Source: Medicago truncatula (lineage: Eukaryota > Streptophyta > Magnoliopsida > Fabales > Fabaceae). From it: DNA of 64,000 nt. How positions within the stretch are numbered: position 1 is the stretch's first letter; the number at the start of each line of letters is the position of its first letter. This document shows positions 47,373 through 58,762 of the stretch, in pieces. The stretch covers positions 19,095,001-19,159,000 of the forward strand of contig NC_053046.1 in assembly GCF_003473485.1 (NCBI RefSeq). Direction: 5' to 3'. Both the position numbers and the translations under genes were made by a program. The notes beneath the pieces were generated by a model that saw only the letters and a program-made list of their open reading frames with translations, was not told where the DNA came from and searched no databases.

Positions 47373-47653
47373 ATTTTTTTTTTTAACGAAAGAAAAGTAG
47401 CTAGCAAAGTTGTAGGCTACCAAAATATACATATAAAAAAGAAAGTAAAAAAATAGGATGATAGGGGGACCAAACCAAAACCCCTTAATAGGTTACAAAT
47501 TTAAAGTTAGGCAAGTCTAACCTATTTCTACCAAAAAAAGAATTAATACAATTAGTAATTTGTAACCAAACTGTTGGATTACCTGCATTGTGACCAAAAT
47601 TAGCTAAAATGTCTGCACATTGATTGCCTTCTCTATAAATATGAGTAACCAAG
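47373..47653 (-). mobile_element. LINE 3' end, RNase H C-terminus
   Basis: Minus-strand translation gives HIYREGNQCADILANFGHNA, then NPTVWLQITNCINSFF and a stop, the last part of the LINE RNase H domain (REGNxxAD...LA). The T run near 47373-47384 is its poly(A) tail. Its 5' side is cut by the LTR element that starts at 47654. Confidence 0.7.
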
Positions 47654-50600
47654 TGTTAGCTGGTAATTTCACCAGCCTCATTTAATGTGGTCAACATTAG
47701 TTCGACGAGATGTGGACTTAACATGAAAAGGTCTAAAAGCTTAGTGTTCGACAAGAAACGAATCAGGGATGGAAAATCGTCGAAATCAAGCAACTGCCTT
47801 TGAAGCAGAAAGATTCGAATTTCAAAAGAGAAGTGGTTTTGTCTACATGAAAGGAGTGCTGGTCGTGGGATTAGTTTCTTTCCAGTTATTTTTTATGTAT
47901 AAATAACTGTTTTCCATAGGGAAAACGGGTCGCAAATCACCTATACAAATTCTAAAACACTCAAAGTACCGGCGCGAGAGAAAAGAGCCATAAAGAATGT
48001 ATGTAAAGGATTTGTCGAACCACCTTTATTTTTAATGCATTGTATTTTACATTTCCTTTAAGTTTCTACAATTTAAACTTAATGCCTTTACTTTGCTTTT
48101 AAAAAATGCAACCTATGAACTTTGAACTTGATGAACTCATAAAAAAAAATGCACAACACGTCCTATAATCTCTGGTTTGGTCCTACTCGTAATACTCACA
48201 ACCATCTTGTATTGTTTACCAAAAACACCGGTAAACAAATTAGCACGCCTAGTGGGCCCTGTTTGTGCATCATTTTTAAAAACTTTTTTCAAAACCTTGG
48301 AAAGAAATTTCCATTGCACTTTTAAAAGAATTTTTTTTTCAAAAACCTTGGGAAGAAATTTCCATTGTGCATTTTTCAAACAAAAACCCTTTGGAAGAGA
48401 TTACCATAATCTTCCAAAACTTTTCAAAACTTTTTCTAAAAAAAACTGTTTTCTAAAAACCTTTATTGTGAAAACAGTTATTCTAAAGATTAGCAACTAT
48501 TTTCGGTGAATTTTTTCTAGGGAAGAATCTGCATTTTGTGCATGTATTTAAGAAGTGGTAAAGATTTGAAGATAATGACTAAATCTGCCATTAATGGTGC
48601 TTCGATGTCATCACAATCACTGCAATCCTCTTCACAAGCACAAATTACAAGGGCATCCGCCCCTGCAGTGAGTGCTAGTGTATCAACGGCCGTGGGGGTA
48701 ACCATGGTCATGCCGGTTTCGAAGGAAATGGGAGTAACCGCTCCGACTGTAACCGCTCCAATGACACAACCATAAATAGGGACATTTGTGCCACCATTTA
48801 CTGCTGGTGTACCCGTGTCTACAAGTGTCCCTACTTCTCCTAACCCTCAAGTTAGGGCTAGATTTGATGATAGGCTCATAAATATGCATAACTTTTCTAA
48901 GGATCTACCATACAGTATGCCAACTTCAATGAAGGCAAATTTGCATAACAATCTTGCATTTACAGAACATGCAAATTCATTTACACCGTTTAATACACAT
49001 AATCCTTCAAGTTTTAGAATTTTTGGCAGAAATGCTTCATTAGCCTTGACTACATAATCTATGATGTTGTTTAGGCAACAAATGGATGATAGCGATCATG
49101 ATATGATTAATTTGTTGACACAACAAATTGGTATGGTGTTTAACCCTCTGATTCAAAATATGAATGAGGGTTACCAAGCATTAGCCACTCAAATGGGGAG
49201 AATAGCAGATTTCTTCACCCCTCCACAAACTGTCTATCAACGGATCCCTCAGAACCAAAATATACCTCAAATCCAAAATACTCAACCTATGCAAATTGTC
49301 GAACCTATAGTTCAAAGACAACAACATGTGCCTCGACCTCAACCAGTCGAACAAATGGAACAAGCGCATCCAGAGGTAATTTTGGTGGATAGAAATCATG
49401 ATGCAGTCGAAGTTGTTAGAAATATCCAACAACAAAATATCGGAGCACGTAATAACATAGCCAATTTGGTTGAAAATATCATGGCTCAGAATGGCTTAAA
49501 CGTGGGTTTACATAGGCCAAACTTTGTATATCCTTTATCAGAATATGTTCTACAAACTGAACTTCTTAGGGGTTATAAGATTCCTAAGTTCAGAAGGTTT
49601 GTTGGTGACACCAGCGAATCTACTATCAAACAAATAACACGTTACTTGACGGAGGCTGGAGATATTGCAAACAATGAGAATTTGAGATTGAAATTCTTTC
49701 CAAATTCCCTAACAAAGAATGTCTTTACATGGTTCACCACGCTTGCACCGCATTCCAATCAACATTGGGCTCAATTACAAAGGCTATTTCATGAACAATT
49801 TTACATGGGCCAATCTAAGATAAGTCTAGCGAGCGTTAGGAGACAAACAACTGAGTCTATTAATGATTACTTGAATAGGTTCAGCTTGTTAAAGGCATGA
49901 TTTTTTACTCAAGTGCCTGAACATGAGTTAGTCGAAATGGTTGCTGGTGGCCCAGATTATTCCATTAGGAAGAAATTATACACTCAATACTTGAGATACA
50001 TGGTCCAATTGGTCGATAGAGTTCGACAATACTAGAGTGACATGGCCCAATTGGCCGATAGAGTTCGACAGGTCGAGAGACTGAAGGCTGGAAAAGCTAG
50101 AACTCATAAGTTCAGAAGAGAAAAGGTTGCTTATGTTGACACAAATGAAAGCGAACAAGAATTCGAGATAGCTTATGAAGATGTCGAAGATGACGAGGTT
50201 AACTTTGCTGAATTAAAACATGGGCCTCCTTATACATGCAAATTGTTGAGGCCATCCGATGGGAGAAACCCTATCGAAACACAAAATGATAAATACACTC
50301 CCAAAACTTACATGTTCGATGTAACCAAATGTGATGATATTTTTTATCTCTTAGTTGTTGATGGTCAAGCGGCGGTACCTAATGGTTGAAAAATTCCACC
50401 ACTAGAGCAACATAAAAAGAGAGGGTTTTGTAAATATCATAATTTTTTGGGACATAAGACTTCACATTGTGTACTTTTCAGGGACTTGGTGCAAAGAGCT
50501 CTGAGTGAAGGAAGGCTAAAGTTTGGAGACAAAACAAAGCCTCAGATGCAAGTGGATGTTGATCCCTTAAAAGACGTCAACGCGATGTACACTGAAGTTG

Positions 50601-50760
50601 CAAGTTGTAACGTGGTGGAAGCCATTGCAGACACTGTTGAAAAGCTATATGTCGAAGCAGAAGATTGAAGCAAATAGTTTTAGACTTCATGTATTTTTGA
50701 TAATGTTCTAGTTTATCCTTTTGATGAAAGATTTTATTACTTTTTTAAGTGTATAATCTT
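47654..50760 (+). mobile_element. Ty3/gypsy (Tat/Ogre-like) fossil: 5' LTR and gag
   Basis: A 5' LTR of about 584 bp (47654-48237) begins TGTTAGCTGG and ends CGGTAAACA. It is followed by AATTAGCACGCCTAGTGGG, which looks like a primer-binding region. Downstream, 49061-50660 has gag-type sequence with PKFRRFVGDTSE, LKFFPNSLTKNVFTWFTTL and HEQFYMGQSKISL, the pattern of Tat/Ogre gag. The frame is broken in several places, and pol and the 3' LTR are absent. It inserted into a LINE fragment. An old, dead copy. Confidence 0.8.
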
Positions 50761-50830
50761 GTTAAAAGCACCCAACATCAATGCCTCATTGTCTTAGATT
50801 CATTTTGTCATATTTCAAGTTTTGGGTCAT

Positions 50831-50955
50831 TGAATCAATTCAATGATATATGAATCGTATCATTAGAGGTCTCTGACTTCCAATGATACGATTCACAACC
50901 TTTTGAGTCGTATCACTTGTGAATCGATTCATGGTTGGTTGAATCGTATCATGGT
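50831..50955. repeat. Array of GAATCGTATCA near-palindromes
   Basis: Units GAATCAATTCA, GAATCGTATCA, its complement TGATACGATTC, GAGTCGTATCA, GAATCGATTCA and GAATCGTATCA lie 20-35 bp apart. Spacers differ except for a repeated GACTTCCAATGAT/ATTAGAGGTC pair. Non-coding. It is similar in design to the arrays at 18001 and 40541. Confidence 0.55.
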
Positions 50956-51294
50956 CGTAGTTGGAGTTGCGACCACAATTTTAAAACTATGGTTTAGTAT
51001 TTTGACTTTGTGTACATGCGAAGTAGAGTGTGATAGTTTGTGGTTATGGATTAAAATGTGGGTAAATGTTATTCATGTAGCCACAATTGCAATTGCAATG
51101 TAATTGCATAGACCTCTCAAATTGTAATGTTCCGGTTGCAAATCACAATTTAAAACTATGATCGAGTATTTTAGAACCTGTGTAACTGAAAAAGTGTGAA
51201 ATATGATTCCATTATGGGTTTTAAAACAATATCAATGGATGCATAATGTGTGTCTTTTTAACATAATTAAGCACATTTTTTTAGGTGGTCAAAG

Positions 51295-51357
51295 ATTGCT
51301 TCACATTTTCCTGGAAGAACAGACAATGAAATAAAGAATCATTGGAACACAATTTAG
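51295..51357 (+). pseudogene. Orphan R2R3-MYB exon (part of R3 repeat)
   Basis: After a TTTTTTTAG acceptor the frame reads RWSKIASHFPGRTDNEIKNH then WNT, the recognition helix of the R3 MYB repeat, and a stop two codons later. No R2 exon was found upstream and no downstream MYB sequence before the solo LTR at 51441. It is most likely a relic of a broken MYB transcription factor gene, or a captured exon. Confidence 0.7.
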
Positions 51358-51440
51358 ACAATTTTTAACATAATCAAGTCTTTTGCTTCAAGATTGTTTT
51401 GCCAAAGTTAAGTTATCATATTTATGTTAGCTCTAATAAT

Positions 51441-52646
51441 TGATAAGTCATAATTTAAGTGGTTTTTAAGTGTTTATTTTCATAAAATTTAGTTTGTTTA
51501 AGTTTCTTTTTGGAACTATTTTACTCCAATTTGTTTGTTTTCGTTATAGGATTTCAAGTGATGGAGGATCAAGTATTTGAGCGAAAGAAAGGATTCAAGC
51601 ATGATTCAAGGCTGATTTGGTGCATATTCATGTGCTGATTCGGAGCATATTTATGTGCGGATTTAGTGCAAATTTATGTTCTGATTTGGGCTTTTTTTTA
51701 TGACCGATTTTAGTGCCTTATAATGTGGAACTATTTCCTTTTCTAGAAGCTGGTTTTTGCTATATATAGAGAGAGCAATTAGACCTTTAAATCATCTTTG
51801 AATCTTGAAATATTGGTGACAATTTTTTTCCATTGAATCAAATTGATCAAAGCTTTATTTTCTTGTTCTTTAATTTCTTCTTCTTTATAGTTCCTCACTT
51901 TTACATTGAACAATCTACTTCCATGTCTTTCTATTCGGTCAATTTAATTTCTTCATCTACCATGACCATGAGTGAGTAGATCCCTAGGTCTTGAGATTGT
52001 TGGATGAGTCTAATGACTTAATTCCTATCTAACAAAGCCTAGAACCCGAATCTTATTTAAATCTATTTTCTAATCTAATTCCATTGTTTTCAAACTCGGT
52101 AACAAGTATTAAACGAAGGACCGAAAGATGAAGTTTAATAGTTGTTATTTCATCATCTCAAATATCAAACGAAGGATCGGAAGATGAAGTTTGATATTGG
52201 AACAAATGAAATTAGACAAGACGACGCAAAACTTGATGGGAACACCCTAAATGAATAGTTTTGTAAGTATTGAGGCAATAAGTTTCGCTCTTAAAGGGTT
52301 TCAATAACAATCAACCATGAGAATATGCGTGATTGTTATTGAAACACACTCATGGATTCTGAAAGGAACCATGAAATACATTAGAGAAACTTGTCTTTAT
52401 AAACGGATTTAATTTAAGAGCAAAATATAGGTTTGGATTGTGAGTAATTTGTCATTACAATGAACCAATAATCACGAGACGCTTTTTATTATTTGAACTT
52501 TATATCAATCAATCCGCTAAACTTCTAAACTTTAAAATTTTCAGCTAATCATAATTGAAAAGGAAATCGGTAATTACATATAACTCCATGTGGATCGATA
52601 ATCTTTTATTACTTCGATAGATCCGTACACTTGCGGATTCACATCA
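51441..52646. mobile_element. Solo LTR, Ty3/gypsy type, 1.2 kb
   Basis: It starts TGATAAGTCA, ends GATTCACATCA and is flanked by ATAAT on both sides (51436-51440 and 52647-52651). A CTATATATAGAGAG promoter-like box lies near 51762. The 3' end CCATGTGGATCGATAATC, then CACTTGCGGATTCACATCA, resembles the end of the solo LTR at 13542, which also is about 1.2 kb. A fossil. Confidence 0.85.
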
Positions 52647-52917
52647 ATAATCCAATTCAATGTTGTTACTTCAAAATTTTGTTATCAATTATGTTCTATT
52701 TACTTCATAATCTAATGTAAATCTTTGCTGATGCACTATTTGACATTATGCTATTTTGGTGTATCACTTGGACTGTAATCTTAAAATATCTCATCTTTGG
52801 GATGCGGTTTGTTTTGTTCATTTTGCCTAATGTACATATCGGCAAAAATTTCGTTTTGGTTAGTATATAACAATGACAAGCTCTTCATGATTTAGTGATT
52901 TGGTTACTATCAGTGTT

Positions 52918-53080
52918 CCACAAATTGAGTGTTAACTCGTAAACTCGCCCGAGTTTACATTTTTAGGTGGCAAAAACGTGAAACTCGGTTTTTGGTGAAA
53001 TCGGAAAGTTTGACGAGTGTAACCGAGTTAACACGTGTTAAACTCGGAAAACTCGTGTAAACTCGTCCGAGTTTACCTTT
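52918..53080. repeat. Dense CCGAGTTTAC / GTAAACTCG repeats
   Basis: Within 160 bp there are about ten ACTCG/CGAGT words, including AAACTCGCCCGAGTTTAC and AAACTCGTCCGAGTTTAC, both palindromic. A weaker echo (ACGAGTTTAC, ACGAGTTGAGGTAAACTC) lies at 56195-56245, across the LTR insertion. Non-coding; function unknown. Confidence 0.5.
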
Positions 53081-53434
53081 GATTTTTTTTTTTTTTGTCT
53101 CATTTTCTTTCAAAATTCAATTCTTTTTTTAATCCCAAAGTGCTGAAATGTTGCCTTTACAGTTAACATAACTCATTTTTTCCATGCTTGTTATGTACAT
53201 AAGCAACGCCAACGCGTGACAATGACATACATTGAAACTTGTTATTATTGATTGATTTGAAATCATTCAAATATATTACTTGCGCAAGTATTTAAATGAG
53301 AAAATGAAACAATTGAAGTTAAAGTTACAACTGAAGATGAAACAGAGTTTAAATGTACAGATAAATTTTGTTTTTTATTGTTAGAGTTTATTATTTAAAT
53401 ATGGTTAATTGGTTATGTTTTGTTTAAATATTAG

Positions 53435-53436
<2 letters not shown>

Positions 53437-53479
<43 letters not shown>
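53437..53479. repeat. (TA)n microsatellite
   Basis: About 40 bp of TA repeats, ending exactly where the LTR at 53480 begins. The target of the LTR insertion was this repeat. Confidence 0.9.
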
Positions 53480-53482
<3 letters not shown>

Positions 53483-56151
53483 CATACCCCAAATTTTGAC
53501 CACTTTTCTCTATTCTTATCCATTTTATTTGTATTTTTAAAGTCGAGAATTGTCGTCGTTTCAGATGAAATCTCGACAGAGAGGTTACTTTCCGAGTCGG
53601 GCCCTTTTCTCTCTTTATTTTCTTTTTATTTTAGTATTTAATTTCCATCTTTTATTAGTTTTAATTTTAATTTTGATTTTTAAATTGGTTACTTTTTTTA
53701 TATATATTTAATAGTTTATTTTCCGTTTTTTTGTCCAATGTTGTCAATAAGTCCGAAAGTTTTCAGCAAGGGTCCAAATTTCTTTTTTCGTGTCTTCTTC
53801 ATACACCGCATGTTTAGGCAAGTTCATAGGGTCAAGTTTTTGTTGCCAAATCCAGCAATGCGGTAGTAACCTCTGCAAGTTATTTCCTTATTTTATTCAA
53901 CCCTAATGGTATAAAATCAAACCTGCAAAAAAGAAAGGGAGGAGAAGAAAAAACCCTAGCCGCAAACCGAGAAACCACAGAACCACCAACCAGTAGCCGC
54001 AATCATCAAACCCTAATTTTCTTTCTCTTTCCCAAATTTCAAAATCAAACACCCAAATCATACAAACCGATTTCAACAACACTTTTCATGATTCAACCGA
54101 ATCCGTACATAAGCATCTCAAGTAAACCAAATTTCGCACTTAAACATCACTTTTTCTTTTGAATTCGTCACTTACAAGCTCGAATCTGAACCCACAACAA
54201 CAAGAGTAACGGATCTGATCCAAGCAAAGGCTCAGTCGCGCCGTTTCAACAAGTACCAGAACCGAGTTTGAAGAACAAAAGTGAATTCAAAGATCGGAGA
54301 GGAATCTTGAAGTTTTCCGTCGCGATCTAAATGTCTCCGATCTAAATAGGTAACCGGTTGTTTCGTTGTTATTTTGTGAATCTGTGTGTGGAGCGAATTT
54401 CTTTTTGAAAAGGTAAAAAAAAAGAAAAGTTTGAAACTGAATCTTCAAGTTTAGATCTAGGCTTCTGTGTTGTCGTTTTGAAATTTTTGAGTTGATATTT
54501 GAGAAGTAGAGAAAAAAGGATTTTAGAATATGTAAAAAGATTTGAAATCGGAGATGTTTCGTATCTCCGGTGCGGCCACGCCGCCCTGTTGGGCCGGCAA
54601 GCCACCGCGCCGGAGCGGCGAAGTTCGCCGGAGAAGATGAAGATTCGTCTTCCTCTTCCGTTTTTTTCTAGAAATTTTTTAGAGAGAAGGGAGAGCTTCT
54701 CTCCCTAAGTTAAACTTAGAGAGAGAATTGAAAGGGATTGTGTGTGTTTTTTTGTTTGATCTGCTTTTATAGTGTTTTTTGTTTGATCTGTTCCTGTATG
54801 TGCGCTTCATGATTGTCTTCATGTGCCTTTGTTGTGAGCCGTTAGATCTTTGACCTAATGGTTGTTGATGCCTCCTCAGTTGTTTTGTATGCATGCTTGT
54901 TTATTTTGTTCACTGTGTTCTTTTTATTTAAACCGTTAGATCGTAAATCTATCGGTCCCTGTGTTCCTTTTGTTTTTTAACTCCTAGATCATTGATCTAT
55001 CGGCTGTGATGAGTTGATACAGTGATGAATCTGGACCTCCTGATTCATCAAGTGGTCCAGATTCATCCTAACTGAGCCATTTTGTTTTTTTTTATTATTT
55101 CTCCACTATTTTTTCATATGCTTTATATCATTTTTGTTATTTTAATGTCTATTTTTATGTTAAAATTTTATTTTCCTCCTTTTAAACTTTCTAGCCTTAA
55201 AAATTGTTTTTAATTGCTTATTTTCCTATTTTCTCTTGATATTTGCTTGTTTATTATTAATTGCGATTTATTTCATGCTCAATTTATTTTATGCTTACTT
55301 ATAACTGTTGCATGCATATTTAATTCTTGCCATCATTGATTTAGTGTGTATAATTAGGAAATGGATGTAATTTATTTTTGTGTATTTTTATTTCTTGTTA
55401 TTATTTTTCTTGAGACCATAGAATGTATCTAGGAATTGATGTAATAACACATGCACCGACACTCCACTTTTATTTCTTGTTACGTTGCATTACGTTAGTT
55501 TTTTACCGTTAGTTTAGAAAAAATCTTTTTACCAAAAAAATCAAATATGCGAAACTTCAAAAAATATTTTTCTTAATAAACCTTGGTTTGTAACCCAAGT
55601 ATTTTTCCTTTTATTTTCTTAATCAAATGCTTAATTGAATTAATATTCATATTAGACTTGATTTTCTTGTAATTAAAATTTGACCAACCTCATCTTATTT
55701 TTCTCTCATGCCTTGAGGCCTCTTATCTCTTCTTAAAACCATTTTCAAAAATTAAAATCAACCTAACCCACCGAAGAAATTCTTTAGGTGAACTACATTG
55801 GTTTTGATCCCTTTTCTTTAAGGGTATGTAGGCATAGGATTTTTATCCTTTCAAATCAAATAAAAATAACCAAAAACATACTTCTTCTCCCCCCATTCTT
55901 TCACTTAGATTTTTTAGGTAATAATTTTCAAATAAGCAATGAATTTAGCACAAGATAAATTAGGTAAGAGGTTCCTACGGAATACCGTAGACGCTTAGGG
56001 TGCTAGCACCTCCCCTTCGCGTAACCAACCCCCGAATCCAAAGTCTAAGGGTTTTTACTCATTTTTTCCCTTCCCACGAATAAAAATCGAGAGTTCAAAG
56101 ATTGACGATTTAAATCAATTAATGGTTTGATATCCGAAAATCACGAGCACA
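53480..56151. mobile_element. Large solo LTR, Ty3/gypsy (Tat/Ogre-like), 2.7 kb
   Basis: It begins TGTCATACCCCAAATTTTGA, a start common in large legume Ty3/gypsy LTRs, and ends CACGAGCACA. TATAT flanks both sides, though the TA repeat context makes this less telling. A conserved-looking block near 55975-56035 (GGTGCTAGCACCTCCCCTTC) and CT-rich leader parts support the call. No internal region or second LTR was seen. The purine-rich 54540-54710 part has short open frames without known domains. Confidence 0.7.
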
Positions 56152-56156
56152 TATAT

Positions 56157-56848
56157 ATAATAAATTTCATATAATTTAATTTTAGGTAAATTCATACGAG
56201 TTTACAATTCGAATTTACATAGCTAAAACGAGTTGAGGTAAACTCTTAAATTGTAAAACCTTGGTTACTTTGTATGTTCCTTTCATTGGATCAAATCAGT
56301 ATCATGATAGTTATAATGATCTTTTCCTGCACCAAAGTTTTACAGTGCTCTACAATGCAATTATTCATTTATAATATATGGTTAGAAATTGTACATTATG
56401 AAAATTGCATTTATGAAGTTTGCATTTTTCCAATCTTCACCATATGTGTGCTATAATCCTACTCTACTCTTTTCCTTAGTTTGCTAGAATGTTAAAAAGC
56501 CAGTTATTTCTTTGAAGAATACAACTATAGTTTGCTCATTATTCATATATAACAAAGTCTTTTGAGAACGCAATATTCAACCTGTACGAAGCACGGGTGT
56601 TTAACTAGTTTGATTAAAAAGAAGGGAAAAAAGGGCATGAAGCACTCGCATTCATATTAAATAGATATAACCATTTAAATCAACGTTCAAATTGAAAATG
56701 CCATGAAGCAGACACCTTCAAATTAAATATACATAACTTTTTCAAATTAAATACAAGAAACCTTGCCTCCCCTAAAAAAAACCTTGCCTGGCGTGTGAAC
56801 AGTTTTCAATTTTAATCAATCCTTTTTTTAAAAGGATGTTTAAGAGTT
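56157..56848. other. Intergenic
   Basis: AT-rich, no gene. A GTACGAAGCACGGGTGTTTAAC word near 56583 resembles short retroelement-edge sequence but no element could be bounded. Confidence 0.35.
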
Positions 56849-58729
56849 TTATATGAAAATTGATGATGACACATTTTATTAGGCTGAGAAACACGAGTAA
56901 AATATTACCGAGGATTTCCTCGACACTTAACTATCGAGGATTTCTGCGGTTGTAAACTGCCGAAGCGTCCTGAAGCCAAGGCAGAGGCAGTAGCTTCATT
57001 TCATAAACCTTTAATGTGTTTCAAACACAAAACACAACATATGTACCTGTTTTTTTTTATGCATAATGGTTCAAATCACAAAACAAATATTGGCGCAAAT
57101 GCACAACTTAATTAAACCAACATTTTTAGCATCAAACAAAGTCAAATATCCCATGAAATGAAAAGTAATGTCATCAAAATACGAATATACAAACCAATGT
57201 CATCAAAATACCAAAACTAAAAAACAAGTACTAAAAAACGAACTACTGCTGGTCCTGGTCCTGCTGATGTTGTTGGTGCCTCCTGCAACGCCCTATTTTA
57301 TTATTTATTTATTTTATCGAGTTTAGTTTCTTTTTGTATAATTTATTTGAATAATTGTGATGTGTTATATGTTGGTAATTATTAGTAGCTTAATATGAGC
57401 ATTATTAGATACTGTTTGGTCCGGCTTTTTTTTTTCTTTCAGTTTTTCTACAATTTTAAGAAGAAGCTAGGCCAAACACAATATCAATAAAGTACATTCG
57501 AAAAAAAATACTTTTTTTTAGAATGCATAAAGAAAATAATTAAACATAAATGAAAGAATTAAAAAAAAAACATATAAAAGTTGATATAATAATTAAACAA
57601 ACACACATATAAAGAAAATAATTAAACATAAAGAAAAAAATAATAATAAAAATTGCACTTACGTTCTCTGAATTATACCAAAGCGGCAATGCCACATGCT
57701 TGTCATAAGAGTGTAGCAGAGATAGGTTTTCCGGTCCTCCAGGAAAGGGAGGGTCCACAGGTAACACCTCCGGGGCAGCCGCTGCTGCAATGTCATCACC
57801 GTCTGGTTCATGCTGATGTTGCTCTGGTATATGATCATGGTCATACCCACCATCAGTCACATCGTGGTGTACCTGGTCCTGATAATTCAAGTACTCCACC
57901 TCAGACTGGTCAACAAGCTATGAAGGATCAACAACCTGTGACTCTTCAGGCTGTGAAGCCTGAGCAGTCCCTGAACCATCTCCCCTCCGACCTCTTCCCC
58001 TCTTTGGGATGTGCCCGCTTTGCCTCTCCTTCCGGTGGCTTTGGGTCATCGCACGCCTACCACCAATCATTTGTGTCTATCATAATTCTCATAACCTAAA
58101 CTAACTAAAAAATCAATATACACTTAATCAAACTATAATTAACATCATTTTTATCATTTTCATAACCTAAACTAACTAAATAATCAATATAATTTTCATT
58201 GAGGCATTTGATCAAACACTTTGTGTGCAAAGTATAAAACATATTCAAATTATGTTCATTTGCCACCATTCAAAGCCACATTATGATTTAAACAACATAG
58301 GCAACAACTACATTCATTTATCAATTCATAAACTACACATGCAATCATCAAATTGTCAATTTTAAAATCAACCCTAACCACATGCAAACTACTATATTTT
58401 TTTAAAAAAAATAAACCTAAACAAACTAACATTATCATTAAAATGATTGATACAACTTACTTGTGATAATGTGCAGTTGATTTGCTTGCAATTCGTGAAA
58501 ATGATTTTGGTGAAGATTGGAAAGAATTTGAGAAGTTTGGAGAAGTTTAGAAACTGATATGTTTATGTTTATGCTTTTGTTTATGTTCAGCACGGCTCGG
58601 CAGTTAACTGCATCCGGTTTTTTAATTCATCGGCAGTTAACTGCCGAGGGGGCATTTACGTATTTTACTTGTGTGTCTCAGCCTTATCAAATGTGTCAAC
58701 AACAATTTTCATTTTATATTATGAAGGAA
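56849..58729. mobile_element. Mutator-like element carrying a MAIN-like gene fragment
   Basis: Sub-terminal inverted repeats ATGAAAATTG...GACACATTTTATTAGGCTGAG (left) and CTCAGCCTTATCAAATGTGTC...CAATTTTCAT (right) extend about 70 bp with CCGAGG/CCTCGG and CGGCAGTTAACTGCCG words. GGATGTTTAAGAGTT (56834-56848) and GGATGTTTGAGAGTT (58730-58744) flank it, a duplication with one difference. It is longer than the usual 9-11 bp, so the exact ends may be a few bases inside. No MULE transposase was seen. Confidence 0.6.
57663..58070 (-). pseudogene. MAIN-like (plant mobile domain) first exon
   Basis: Starting at ATG (58070) the minus-strand frame reads MIGGRRAMTQSHRKER, a basic GRGRRGDG stretch, one in-frame stop after QVVDPS, then VEYLNYQDQVHHDVT and finally PPFPGGPENLSLLHSYDKHV. 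The last part, FPGGPxxxSLLxxYxxHVAxxLW, is the opening of the plant mobile domain (PMD) found in MAIN-like proteins and related transposon genes. A GTAAGT donor closes the exon at 57662. The rest of the domain is missing, so it is a non-functional fragment within the MULE. Confidence 0.65.
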
Positions 58730-58762
58730 GGATGTTTGAGAGTTAATTCGTAATAATTAGAA

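Noticed and set aside
49061-50668. Long open frames that could be called host genes
   Set aside because: They have Ty3/gypsy gag character and lie behind an LTR and primer-binding-like site, so they are treated as part of the fossil element.
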